Shown: in pieces, positions 25,759 to 34,041 of the stretch | Position numbering within the stretch: position 1 is the first letter of the stretch | How the letters are laid out: every line of letters begins with the position of its first letter | Assembly (NCBI GenBank): GCA_964471235.1 | Contig: CAYYGL010000005.1 | Span: forward strand, 1 to 55,938 | DNA from: CAYYGL01 sp964471235 | GTDB taxonomy: Bacteria; Calditrichota; Calditrichia; RBG-13-44-9; J075 | Reading direction: 5' to 3' | Length of the DNA: 55,938 nt | Translations under genes and position numbers: made by a program | The notes under the pieces: generated by a model | Seen by the model: the letters and a program-made list of their open reading frames with translations, nothing else | What the model was told of the DNA's origin: nothing | Database searches by the model: none

Positions 25759-26784
25759 ATGATGAAGAATCGGCATCATATCAGCCTTGCGATAATGACG
25801 GTGTTTTTCTTAATCGCAGGGGCACACCTGTGTGCCCAGACCAAGGTAGGCACCACCATCGGGCAGTTTTTAAAAATTGAACCGGGGGCGCGTAATGCTG
25901 CCCTGGGAAGCGCCGGTGCTGCCATGTACGGTGAAGTGATCTCGGCATACCATAACCCGGCAAGCCTGGGAAGATTGCCGGATGTGCAGATTCAATTTAC
26001 CCATAGCCCCTGGCTGGCGGACATCAATTATAATTACCTGATCGCTGGCATACCGTTGAGCGGGATGGGTACGTTGATGGTGCAAATCACTTCCCTTAAC
26101 TCCGGCGAGATAGACGTTCGCACAGTGGAACAGCCGCTGGGCACCGGGGAGCGTTACAGCGTTACCAACTTTTCAATGGGCATGGGGTTCGGGAAGATGC
26201 TGACCGATCGGATTTCCATGGGTGTACAAATCAATTATCTTCGGGAAACCATCTGGCACAGCAGCGCTTCCGGTTTTGCATTGAATATCGGTGTGCAATA
26301 CCAACTGGCGGATAACGGTCCCATTTTAGGAGCAGCCATTGCGAATTTTGGTCCCCGCACCGGCTATAACGGCCGGGACCTTTTCCTTAATTACGATTTT
26401 GATCCTGACAAATACGGTGATAACGACCAACTTCCGGCGGAACTGCGCACTGATGATTTTCCACTGCCTACTATTTTTCGCGCCGGTATTTCTTATCCCA
26501 TCCGTCTCGGGGGAAATCAAAAAGTAATTGTTGCAGTGGATGCCGCTCACCCTAATGATAACACCGAAAGCATCAGTTTCGGCGGTGAATGGAACTACGG
26601 GGAATTCTTTTCCCTGCGGGGCGGGTATCGAGATATGTTTCTTCAGGACCTGGAAGGTGGGGTGGTGCTGGGAGCCGGTTTACAAGTAGGGCTTTCCGGA
26701 TATCGTTTAAGTTTTGACTATGCCTGGGCAGATTACGGGATATTACAGCAAACCCAGCGGTTCACCCTGGGCTTTCGGTTTTAG
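25759..26784 (+). CDS. PorV/PorQ-like outer-membrane beta-barrel protein
   Basis: 341-aa protein with signal peptide (cut near LCAQ, about residue 27) followed by the characteristic start of PorV/PorQ-type proteins: G-Q-F-L-K-I-E-P-G-A-R-N-A-A-L-G, then NPASL. The rest alternates hydrophobic and polar residues as in a 14-stranded FadL-like barrel and ends with an aromatic residue (TLGFRF). In Bacteroidota PorV shuttles type IX cargo to the cell surface. Its place among proteins with type IX sorting tails supports an outer-membrane secretion or attachment role, but organisms of this group carry many PorV paralogues and it may be a dedicated partner for this locus. Confidence 0.8.
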   Translation: MMKNRHHISLAIMTVFFLIAGAHLCAQTKVGTTIGQFLKIEPGARNAALGSAGAAMYGEVISAYHNPASLGRLPDVQIQFTHSPWLADINYNYLIAGIPLSGMGTLMVQITSLNSGEIDVRTVEQPLGTGERYSVTNFSMGMGFGKMLTDRISMGVQINYLRETIWHSSASGFALNIGVQYQLADNGPILGAAIANFGPRTGYNGRDLFLNYDFDPDKYGDNDQLPAELRTDDFPLPTIFRAGISYPIRLGGNQKVIVAVDAAHPNDNTESISFGGEWNYGEFFSLRGGYRDMFLQDLEGGVVLGAGLQVGLSGYRLSFDYAWADYGILQQTQRFTLGFRF

Positions 26785-26881
26785 GAAAAAGAAATAAAGT
26801 TGGTGAGCCGGAAAATTAAAGGAAACTCTTCCTCCTACCGGCAAATGAAACCGAGAAACCGTTAACGAATAAACAACGAGG

Positions 26882-29317
26882 ATGAATGGATTGGAATTGG
26901 CTACTGAAAAATACGAGGAATTTGAAAACCAATATGGACATTTTTCTTCGGATGGGTACGAATACATCATTACCCACCCGGATACACCCCGCCCCTGGAC
27001 AAATGTGATTTCAAATGGTGATTTTGGATTCATTATCAGTCAAGCAGGAGGAGGATTTACCTGGCGTACCCACGCCAATCTAAATCGCTTAACTCGCTGG
27101 AATCAGGATTTAATCCGTGACAATTGGGGGAAATGGCTTTACCTGCGTGATCTGGATACCAATGAATTGCGCTCCCTGGCATATCAACCCGTTCAGGCAA
27201 ACTATGATCAATACCGGGTTCGGCATGGATTGGGGTATAGTGTTTTTGAGCAACGGTTCGGCAGTATAGAAACCTCCTGGACGTTGTTTGCCGCCAAAGA
27301 TGATCCGGTGGAAATCTGGATTTGCCGTCTGCGGAATACCGGGCAGGAATTCAGACGCTTCCAATTAACATCCTATCTGGAATGGAACTTAGGAGCCGGC
27401 CCCGATAATCATCGGGAATTTCATAAACTGTTTATCACCACCGAATACGACCCGGAAAATTCAACGATACTGGCAGCAAAAAATATTTGGGAAATACCGA
27501 GCAACCGGGGTCACTGGAATACCGACTGGCAGTACCTGGGGTTCCATTCCGTTAATACAGCGGTCAGTGGCTGGGATGCCAGTAAGGAGAATTTGATCGG
27601 TCGGTATGGCGATTTCCACCGACCGCAGGGAATTGGAGCAGGCACATTTGCCCGAAAAAGCGGGCGTTTTGAAGATGCTGCCGCTTCCCTTGCTGTGGAT
27701 ATTGAATTACCGCCCGGTGGGGAAAAAAACGTAGTTTTTCTCCTCGGTCAACCGGATAAGGATGACAGCAAGCCCCTTTCCCCTCAGATTCAACCCTACA
27801 TCGAAAAATATAATACTGTGGAAAGAGCAGTTGCCGAACTAAAACGGGTGAAAGCTTTCTGGCGAGAGCTAACCAGCCGGGTGTGGGTGCATACCCCGGA
27901 TGCCTCCTTCAATTTGCTAACCAATATCTGGCTGAAATACCAGGTTTTTTCCGGGCATTTATGGGCAAGAGCCGGATATTACCAGCAATCCGGTGCTTAT
28001 GGATTCCGGGATCAGCTCCAATCCAGCCAGGTGTGGCTTACCCACCAGCCATCGGAAATGTTAGAACAAATCAAACTTCATGCCCGCCATCAATTTCAAA
28101 AGGGAACCGTACTCCACTGGTGGCACCCCCTGAGTGATGTGGGGTTGGAAACCGAGATGACCGATGATTTGCTCTGGCTTCCCTTTATGTTGCAGCGTTT
28201 TTTTAGAGAAGTGGGAAGGTATGATGCGTTGATTGAAGTGGTTCCTTTTTATGACGGGGGGGAAGACACCCTTCAGGAACACTGCATCCGGGCGATTGAG
28301 GTGGTACTTCGCCGGTTCAGTAAACGAGGGCTGCCGCTGATTGGTGCCGGTGACTGGTGTGACGGATTTAGTGCGGTGGGATTAAACTGGAAGGGCGAAA
28401 GCATCTGGTTAGGCATGTTTTTGTATGATATCCTGACCCAATGGGCAGACATTTTGGAAACCAAAAGCCCGATACCGCAACCCCAAATTGCCCATCATTA
28501 TCGGAAAAGAGCGGAAGACTTGAAGGAGGCGTTGGATAAGCATGGTTGGAACGGGCAGTGGTATATTGGCGCCACCAAGGATGACGGCACCCCGCTGGGG
28601 GACCCCTCACAGGAAGAAAATAAAATCTACCTGAATTCACAGACCTGGGCAATTATTAGCGGGGTAGCAAATGAGAATCGCCGGGATCAAATTGCCCGGG
28701 CAATGTTGGAGCATCTGGAAGGGGATAACGGGATGATGCTGTTTCAACCGGCATACCGAAAAGCGGATCCCTTTATTGGCTATATCACGCGATATGCCCC
28801 CGGTGTTCGGGAAAACGGGGGCGTTTATACCCATGCCGCCACCTGGAGTGTGCTGGCGTTTGCCATGCTACATCGGGCGGAAGATGCTTACCGCCTGTTT
28901 CGGAAACTCAACCCCATTTGCCAGACCGGGAAGGATGTGGAACGATACCTGGCTGAACCATACGTACTTCCCGGCAATATCGAGGGAAAAGATTCTCCAT
29001 ACTACGGCAGGGCAGGCTGGACATGGTATACCGGTTCGGCGGGGTGGCTGTTTACCATTGCTTTAGAAGCGATATGCGGGGTGCGCCCGGAGGAGAAGGG
29101 GTTACAATTGGTTCCATGCTTTCCCCCGGCATGGCAGGAGATTAAAGTAAACCGTCGGTTCAGAAACGCCCTGTATCATATCACTTTTCGGAATCCCCAC
29201 GGGAAATGTGGTGGAGTGAAGGAATTTGAGCTAAATGGCATCCTTTACCCGGGCAATGTGGTGCCCCCCCAGCCGGAAGGCGAGTATGATGTGGTGGCAA
29301 TTCTAACGGGTGAATGA
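26882..29317 (+). CDS. GH94-type glycoside phosphorylase (cellobiose phosphorylase-like)
   Basis: 811-aa protein, the usual length of cellobiose-type phosphorylases, without signal peptide and therefore cytoplasmic. The N-terminal beta-sandwich (about 20-280) begins YGHFSSDGYEYIITHPDTPRPW; the (alpha/alpha)6 catalytic domain follows (about 330-760), with GAYGFRDQLQ, WHPLSD and GDWCDGF. Such enzymes cleave a beta-glucosidic bond with phosphate to give a sugar 1-phosphate. At the place where the family commonly has R-D-x-x-Q-D, this protein reads R376-D377-Q-L-Q380-S381, so the second acidic residue is Ser. Activity and substrate are therefore uncertain. It would act on oligosaccharides brought in by the LacI-controlled importer. 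Preceding spacer has GAGG just before the ATG. Confidence 0.8.
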   Translation: MNGLELATEKYEEFENQYGHFSSDGYEYIITHPDTPRPWTNVISNGDFGFIISQAGGGFTWRTHANLNRLTRWNQDLIRDNWGKWLYLRDLDTNELRSLAYQPVQANYDQYRVRHGLGYSVFEQRFGSIETSWTLFAAKDDPVEIWICRLRNTGQEFRRFQLTSYLEWNLGAGPDNHREFHKLFITTEYDPENSTILAAKNIWEIPSNRGHWNTDWQYLGFHSVNTAVSGWDASKENLIGRYGDFHRPQGIGAGTFARKSGRFEDAAASLAVDIELPPGGEKNVVFLLGQPDKDDSKPLSPQIQPYIEKYNTVERAVAELKRVKAFWRELTSRVWVHTPDASFNLLTNIWLKYQVFSGHLWARAGYYQQSGAYGFRDQLQSSQVWLTHQPSEMLEQIKLHARHQFQKGTVLHWWHPLSDVGLETEMTDDLLWLPFMLQRFFREVGRYDALIEVVPFYDGGEDTLQEHCIRAIEVVLRRFSKRGLPLIGAGDWCDGFSAVGLNWKGESIWLGMFLYDILTQWADILETKSPIPQPQIAHHYRKRAEDLKEALDKHGWNGQWYIGATKDDGTPLGDPSQEENKIYLNSQTWAIISGVANENRRDQIARAMLEHLEGDNGMMLFQPAYRKADPFIGYITRYAPGVRENGGVYTHAATWSVLAFAMLHRAEDAYRLFRKLNPICQTGKDVERYLAEPYVLPGNIEGKDSPYYGRAGWTWYTGSAGWLFTIALEAICGVRPEEKGLQLVPCFPPAWQEIKVNRRFRNALYHITFRNPHGKCGGVKEFELNGILYPGNVVPPQPEGEYDVVAILTGE

Positions 29318-29336
29318 GGGGCAGCTGGGATAACAA

Positions 29337-30755
29337 ATGCGAAAAGTGTCCTTTCCCAACATACATTTGGTGATTTCTTTTGCCGGATTTCTTTTTCTAT
29401 TGTTCATCGTGCCCGATTGTGCAGGGAACCCCCACAGGGTCAGCAAACAGCTTACCCCCGCATACCAATCTCTTACAGAAAATGAACAGGCTTTTCTGGA
29501 TACCTTACAGCACCGCAGCTTTCTGTATTTCATTAACGAAATCAATCCCCAAAAGGGATTGGTTCGGGATCGATCAACCGCTTACGCACCGGCAAGCATT
29601 GCCGCCACAGGATTTGGACTTGCCGTTTGGGCAGTCGGTGCACAACGGGGTTGGATATCCCGTGAACAAGCCGCTCATCTAACCCTGAATACCCTCGCAT
29701 TTTTCCTGGGTTCGGAGCAAAGCACCGATTCCCTTGCCACCGGTTACCACGGCTTCTTCTATCATTTTTTAAACATGGATTCCGGAAAACGCACCTGGGA
29801 ATCGGAATTGTCTTCGTTGGATACCGCCCTCCTGTTAGCGGGAATCCGTTTTGCCCGGCAATTTTATGATCAACCCGGGGAAACCGAACAGCGGATTCGC
29901 AAATTGACAGATTCTTTAACCACCCGGGTTGATTGGGGATGGATGACCTTACCGGACACCGGTAAATATTCTGCCACCATTTCCCTGGGCTGGCGGCCTG
30001 AGAAGGGATTTGAACCGATTGGTTGGGTGGGGTATAACGAAGCTTTGATTTTATACATCCTGGCTGCCGGCAGCGGGTTTCCTGGTGCTGAAAAAGCTTA
30101 TCGTACATGGTTGAGCTTTTATGACTGGCGCACACCGTATCCCGGCATCTCCCTGGTCTCGTTTCCCCCAATGTTCGGGCATCAGTATTCCCATCTTTTT
30201 GTGGATTTCCGGGGAATCGCTGATGCTTATATGCGGCAAAAGGGCCTGGATTATTTTGAAAATTCCCGGCGGGCGGTTTTGGTTCAGCGGCAGTATGCTA
30301 TTGATAATCCTGCCGGCTGGGCAGGATATGATTCCCTCACCTGGGGATTAACCGCATGTGATGGTCCCGGTCCGCAATACAATACCGAAAGTCGCCGGTT
30401 CTTTTACTACACTGCCCGGGGAACCAGCGGGCCGGATTTGGTGCTCAATGACGATGGCACCATCGCTCCCACCGCAGTGGCTGCTTCCATCGTTTTTGCT
30501 CCGGAACTCGTAATCCCCACTTTGCTCTCCATGTACCGCCGCTACGGTGAGAATGGTCTCTGGGGTGTATACGGGTTTGTGGATGCATTTAATCCCACTG
30601 TAAATTGGTTTGATAAAGACTGTATTGGTATCGATCAGGGGCCTATTGTGTTAATGATAGAAAATTATCGCAGCGGGATGATTTGGAAATACGCCATGGA
30701 AGACCCGGTCATTCAAAGAGGGTTGGAGATATTGGGATTTCAGAGGTTAAACTAA
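29337..30755 (+). CDS. PF10091 glycoamylase-like (GH144-related) exported protein A
   Basis: 472-aa protein with an N-terminal hydrophobic export segment (about 10-28, possibly a lipoprotein at C28 although the preceding residues fit poorly). The remainder fits the PF10091 fold, an (alpha/alpha)6 barrel that includes GH144 endo-beta-1,2-glucanases: RSFLYFINEINPQKGLVRDRS, SIAATGFGLAVWAVGAQRGWISR, GYNEALILYILA and the C-terminal IDQGPIVLMIENYRSG block. In the segment where characterised GH144 enzymes have D-x3-D-x2-E it reads S-E157-L-S-S-L-D162-T, so that triad is not conserved. It may cleave a different glycan. Its stop overlaps the next ATG by one base (TAATG), so the two are translationally coupled. 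Confidence 0.75.
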   Translation: MRKVSFPNIHLVISFAGFLFLLFIVPDCAGNPHRVSKQLTPAYQSLTENEQAFLDTLQHRSFLYFINEINPQKGLVRDRSTAYAPASIAATGFGLAVWAVGAQRGWISREQAAHLTLNTLAFFLGSEQSTDSLATGYHGFFYHFLNMDSGKRTWESELSSLDTALLLAGIRFARQFYDQPGETEQRIRKLTDSLTTRVDWGWMTLPDTGKYSATISLGWRPEKGFEPIGWVGYNEALILYILAAGSGFPGAEKAYRTWLSFYDWRTPYPGISLVSFPPMFGHQYSHLFVDFRGIADAYMRQKGLDYFENSRRAVLVQRQYAIDNPAGWAGYDSLTWGLTACDGPGPQYNTESRRFFYYTARGTSGPDLVLNDDGTIAPTAVAASIVFAPELVIPTLLSMYRRYGENGLWGVYGFVDAFNPTVNWFDKDCIGIDQGPIVLMIENYRSGMIWKYAMEDPVIQRGLEILGFQRLN

Positions 30756-33700
30756 TGGAATCAGCTAAGGAAAACATATTCCGGCTATTCTGCCCCGGGA
30801 ATAACGTTCCGGAAAAGTGTTCCAGTATCCTGGGGATTATCACCGCCACCCTGCTTTCATTATCGTTTTTGCTCACCCTTCGGGCGCAGGAGACCATGTT
30901 AGACCACTTCAACACCACCCGGGGTTGGGAGATTCATAAATCCGAAGGAGTAACCGTGGACACCGCCATTGTGGAAGGGATTCGGGGAAACTGCCTGAAG
31001 ATGGGGATTGACTTTATCCAGGGAACCGGTTACGGCGGCGTTCGAAAACGGATTCCCATGGAACTCCCCCAAAACTTCCGGTTTTCATTTTACCTGAAAA
31101 GCGATCTTCCGGTAAACAACCTGGAGTTTAAATTGGTAGATGAAAGTGGGGAGAATGTCTGGTGGGAGATCAAACGAAATTTTGACTTCCCCCGGGAATG
31201 GCAACAATTTACGATTAGAAAACGGGATATCATCTTCGCCTGGGGGCCCACGGCAGATAAAACGCTTCGCCAGGTAAATACGTTTGAATTTATCGTTTCT
31301 TCCGCTACCGGCGGCAAGGGGAGTGTTTACATTGATGAATTTTCATTTGAACCGTTAGCCGTTCCCGATACGACCCCACCTTATCCCATTGCCGCGGCAA
31401 CTTCCCGGCTTTCCCCGGCATACCCGGTGGGAAACATCCTGGATGGTACTCCGAAAACTTCCTGGCACAGTGTCCCCTCCGATTCCCAGGAAATCCTGCT
31501 CGATTTCCAGAAACATCATGAATTTGGCGGTATCGTGATCGACTGGGACAGTCTGGACTATGCCGTTGCTTACCGGGTACTGCTTTCCGACAATCATAAA
31601 CAATGGAATACTGCCTACACTGTTTATAAGGGGGGTGGTAATCGTCGCTACCTTATGCTGCCCAACGGGGAAGCGCGGTATATTAAAGTCCACTTTATCA
31701 AAAGTTCGCGGGGAAAAGGTTATGGCATTCGCGATATCCGTATCGCGCCATTGGATTTTTCCCGTTCTCCAAACGCTTTTTTTGCCCATCTTGCCGGGGA
31801 AGCGCCCCGGGGAGTGTACCCACGTTATTTTTATAACGAACAGAGTTACTGGACAGCAATTGGGGTAAATGGCGACAGGAAAGAGGCATTGATCAATGAA
31901 GAGGGGATGGTGGAGGTTGATAAATCGCGCTTTTCCCTGGAGCCATTTCTTTTTGTCGATGGGCATTTAATCACCTGGAATGATGTTAAGTTAATCCAGG
32001 AATTGGAGCAAGGTTACCTGCCCATCCCCCGGGTAAGATGGAATGCCATCAACCCGGAATTAACCATCCAGGCTTTTACGAATGGCAATCCGGTAAAGTC
32101 AACCCTTTACATCGGATACCGGGTAAGAAATACCGGAAATGTTGTTTGCCGGGGAAATCTCTATATAGCCATTCGTCCTTTCCAGGTGAATCCTCCCTGG
32201 CAGAATTTGAATTGGGAAGGCGGGGTTGCCCGTATTAAATCGTTAACTTACCATGGTGGAAAAGTGACGGTTAATGGAGAGCAGGTGGTGAGGGCGGTAG
32301 CAAAAGGGATGGCTTTTGGGGCGCTGAAATTTGATGAAGGACTGATTACCGATTGGATAGCAAAAGACCAGCTGCCAAATGGACAGCAGGTGACCGACCA
32401 TACCGGTTATGCGTCGGGCGCATTTCGCTATCCTTTTAATCTACAACCGGGCGATAGTACAACTTTATGGATAATGGTGCCCTTTTACCCGGCTCAAATG
32501 GAATCATACCCGGTTCATTCTGCCAGGCAAATCGAATCCCGACTTTGCCGAAATATCGATTCCTGGCAATCGGTTCTCAATCGTTTCCGGATTGAACTCC
32601 CCCCTTCGGTACGTTCCACCCGGTTTCTGAATTCCCTCCGGGCAAATCTTGCCTACATTTTGATCAATCGGGATAGTTCGGGAATCCAACCCGGTTCCCG
32701 GTCATACGAACGCTCCTGGATTCGCGATGGTGCATTGAGTTCCTCTGCCTTGCTGAAGTTTAACATTCGGCAGGAGGTACGGGAGTTCCTGGACTGGTAT
32801 TCAACGTATCAATATGCCAACGGGAAAATACCCTGCGTGGTGGATCGCCGGGGTCCGGACCCTACCCCGGAAAATGATAGCCATGGAGAATACATTTTTG
32901 CGGTAATGGAGTATTTCCGCTTCACCCGGGATACCACCTTTTTAAAAGCACATTATTCGAATGTACAAAAAGCAGTCCAATACATGGAAGAGTTAATTCG
33001 GCAGCGAGTTACCGAACCGTATCGGTATGGACCCCCGGTTCAACAAGCTTGTTACGGTTTGTTCCCGGAGTCAATCAGCCATGAGGGATATTCTGCCAGG
33101 CCCATGCATTCCTATTGGGATGATTTCTGGGGAGTGAAAGGATTTAAGGATGCGGTAACCATGGCTCGCATTCTTGGTGATCAAAGTCAATCGAAGCATT
33201 GGGAGGCAGCGCTCGATAGCTTTCGAGCGTCAATATACCGCTCCATCCGTTCAGCCGTCAAAATTCATCAAATCGATTTTATTCCCGGCAGTGTGGAATT
33301 GGGCGACTTTGATGCAACCTCCACGGCAATAGCCATTTACCCCTGTGGGGAGCTTGCTCACCTGCCGGAGCCTTATGCCACCAATACCTTTGATCGCTAT
33401 TATCGATACTTTCGGAAGCGGTTACAGCCATCTTTTCAATGGACGAATTACACACCGTATGAATTACGCCTGGCAGGAACATTTATTTACCGGGGGCAGC
33501 CGAAACGGGCGCAAGAGTTGTTTAACTTTTTCTTTACCGACCAACGTCCCCCCGCCTGGCACCATTGGGCGGAAGTGGTGCGCAAACAATATCGTACCCC
33601 CGGGTTTATTGGTGACATGCCCCATAGCTGGGTCGGATCGGAGTTTATTAATGCGTTCCGGTCCATGTTGGTGTATGAAACGGGAGAACCGCAAACTCTG

Positions 33701-33991
33701 GTCATTGGAGCCGGGTTATATGATGATTGGCTGGAATCACCAGGGGGAATTCGCGTTACCGGGTTACCGACTTATTTTGGAGAGGTAAGCTATACTTATC
33801 GGAAAACGGGAAGTGGTTACCGGGTTACCCTGTCAGGCAATCTCAATATTCCTGAGGGAGGATTCTGGATTCGTATTCCTGGCAGCCACCCCCCGACGGA
33901 AATTCGGATTAACGGAAAAATCAACCGGGCGTTTGAGCACGGTTTTGTTGTTGTTCGGGAATTTCCGGCACAAATTGAAGTAGATTTCTAA
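30755..33991 (+). CDS. Exported multidomain six-hairpin glycosidase-like protein with discoidin domain
   Basis: 1078-aa protein; I could not assign it to a glycoside hydrolase family. The start at 30755 overlaps the upstream stop; the 24 extra codons upstream lie inside the previous gene. A hydrophobic signal (about 26-43, cut near LRAQ) is followed by a jelly-roll like CBM11/CIA30 (about 45-205), an F5/8 type C discoidin domain (about 210-345, ILDGTPKTSWHS), a beta-rich region (350-620) and an (alpha/alpha)6 catalytic-type domain (about 640-980). The last has acidic motifs S654-W-I-R-D658-G, E706-N-D708-S-H-G-E712, and WHHWAEVV. Placement between two PF10091 proteins makes an exo- or debranching enzyme on the same glycan plausible (inference). 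Confidence 0.65.
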   Translation: MESAKENIFRLFCPGNNVPEKCSSILGIITATLLSLSFLLTLRAQETMLDHFNTTRGWEIHKSEGVTVDTAIVEGIRGNCLKMGIDFIQGTGYGGVRKRIPMELPQNFRFSFYLKSDLPVNNLEFKLVDESGENVWWEIKRNFDFPREWQQFTIRKRDIIFAWGPTADKTLRQVNTFEFIVSSATGGKGSVYIDEFSFEPLAVPDTTPPYPIAAATSRLSPAYPVGNILDGTPKTSWHSVPSDSQEILLDFQKHHEFGGIVIDWDSLDYAVAYRVLLSDNHKQWNTAYTVYKGGGNRRYLMLPNGEARYIKVHFIKSSRGKGYGIRDIRIAPLDFSRSPNAFFAHLAGEAPRGVYPRYFYNEQSYWTAIGVNGDRKEALINEEGMVEVDKSRFSLEPFLFVDGHLITWNDVKLIQELEQGYLPIPRVRWNAINPELTIQAFTNGNPVKSTLYIGYRVRNTGNVVCRGNLYIAIRPFQVNPPWQNLNWEGGVARIKSLTYHGGKVTVNGEQVVRAVAKGMAFGALKFDEGLITDWIAKDQLPNGQQVTDHTGYASGAFRYPFNLQPGDSTTLWIMVPFYPAQMESYPVHSARQIESRLCRNIDSWQSVLNRFRIELPPSVRSTRFLNSLRANLAYILINRDSSGIQPGSRSYERSWIRDGALSSSALLKFNIRQEVREFLDWYSTYQYANGKIPCVVDRRGPDPTPENDSHGEYIFAVMEYFRFTRDTTFLKAHYSNVQKAVQYMEELIRQRVTEPYRYGPPVQQACYGLFPESISHEGYSARPMHSYWDDFWGVKGFKDAVTMARILGDQSQSKHWEAALDSFRASIYRSIRSAVKIHQIDFIPGSVELGDFDATSTAIAIYPCGELAHLPEPYATNTFDRYYRYFRKRLQPSFQWTNYTPYELRLAGTFIYRGQPKRAQELFNFFFTDQRPPAWHHWAEVVRKQYRTPGFIGDMPHSWVGSEFINAFRSMLVYETGEPQTLVIGAGLYDDWLESPGGIRVTGLPTYFGEVSYTYRKTGSGYRVTLSGNLNIPEGGFWIRIPGSHPPTEIRINGKINRAFEHGFVVVREFPAQIEVDF

Positions 33992-34041
33992 CCCGTAGTA
34001 CCGGGAAGAGTTAAAATCCAGATATTAGGAGATTTTTGGCA

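Noticed and set aside
30683..30754. Longer N terminus for the 1078-aa enzyme
   Set aside because: These 24 codons lie wholly inside the preceding gene; the ATG at 30755 overlaps its stop in a normal coupled arrangement and leads to the signal peptide.
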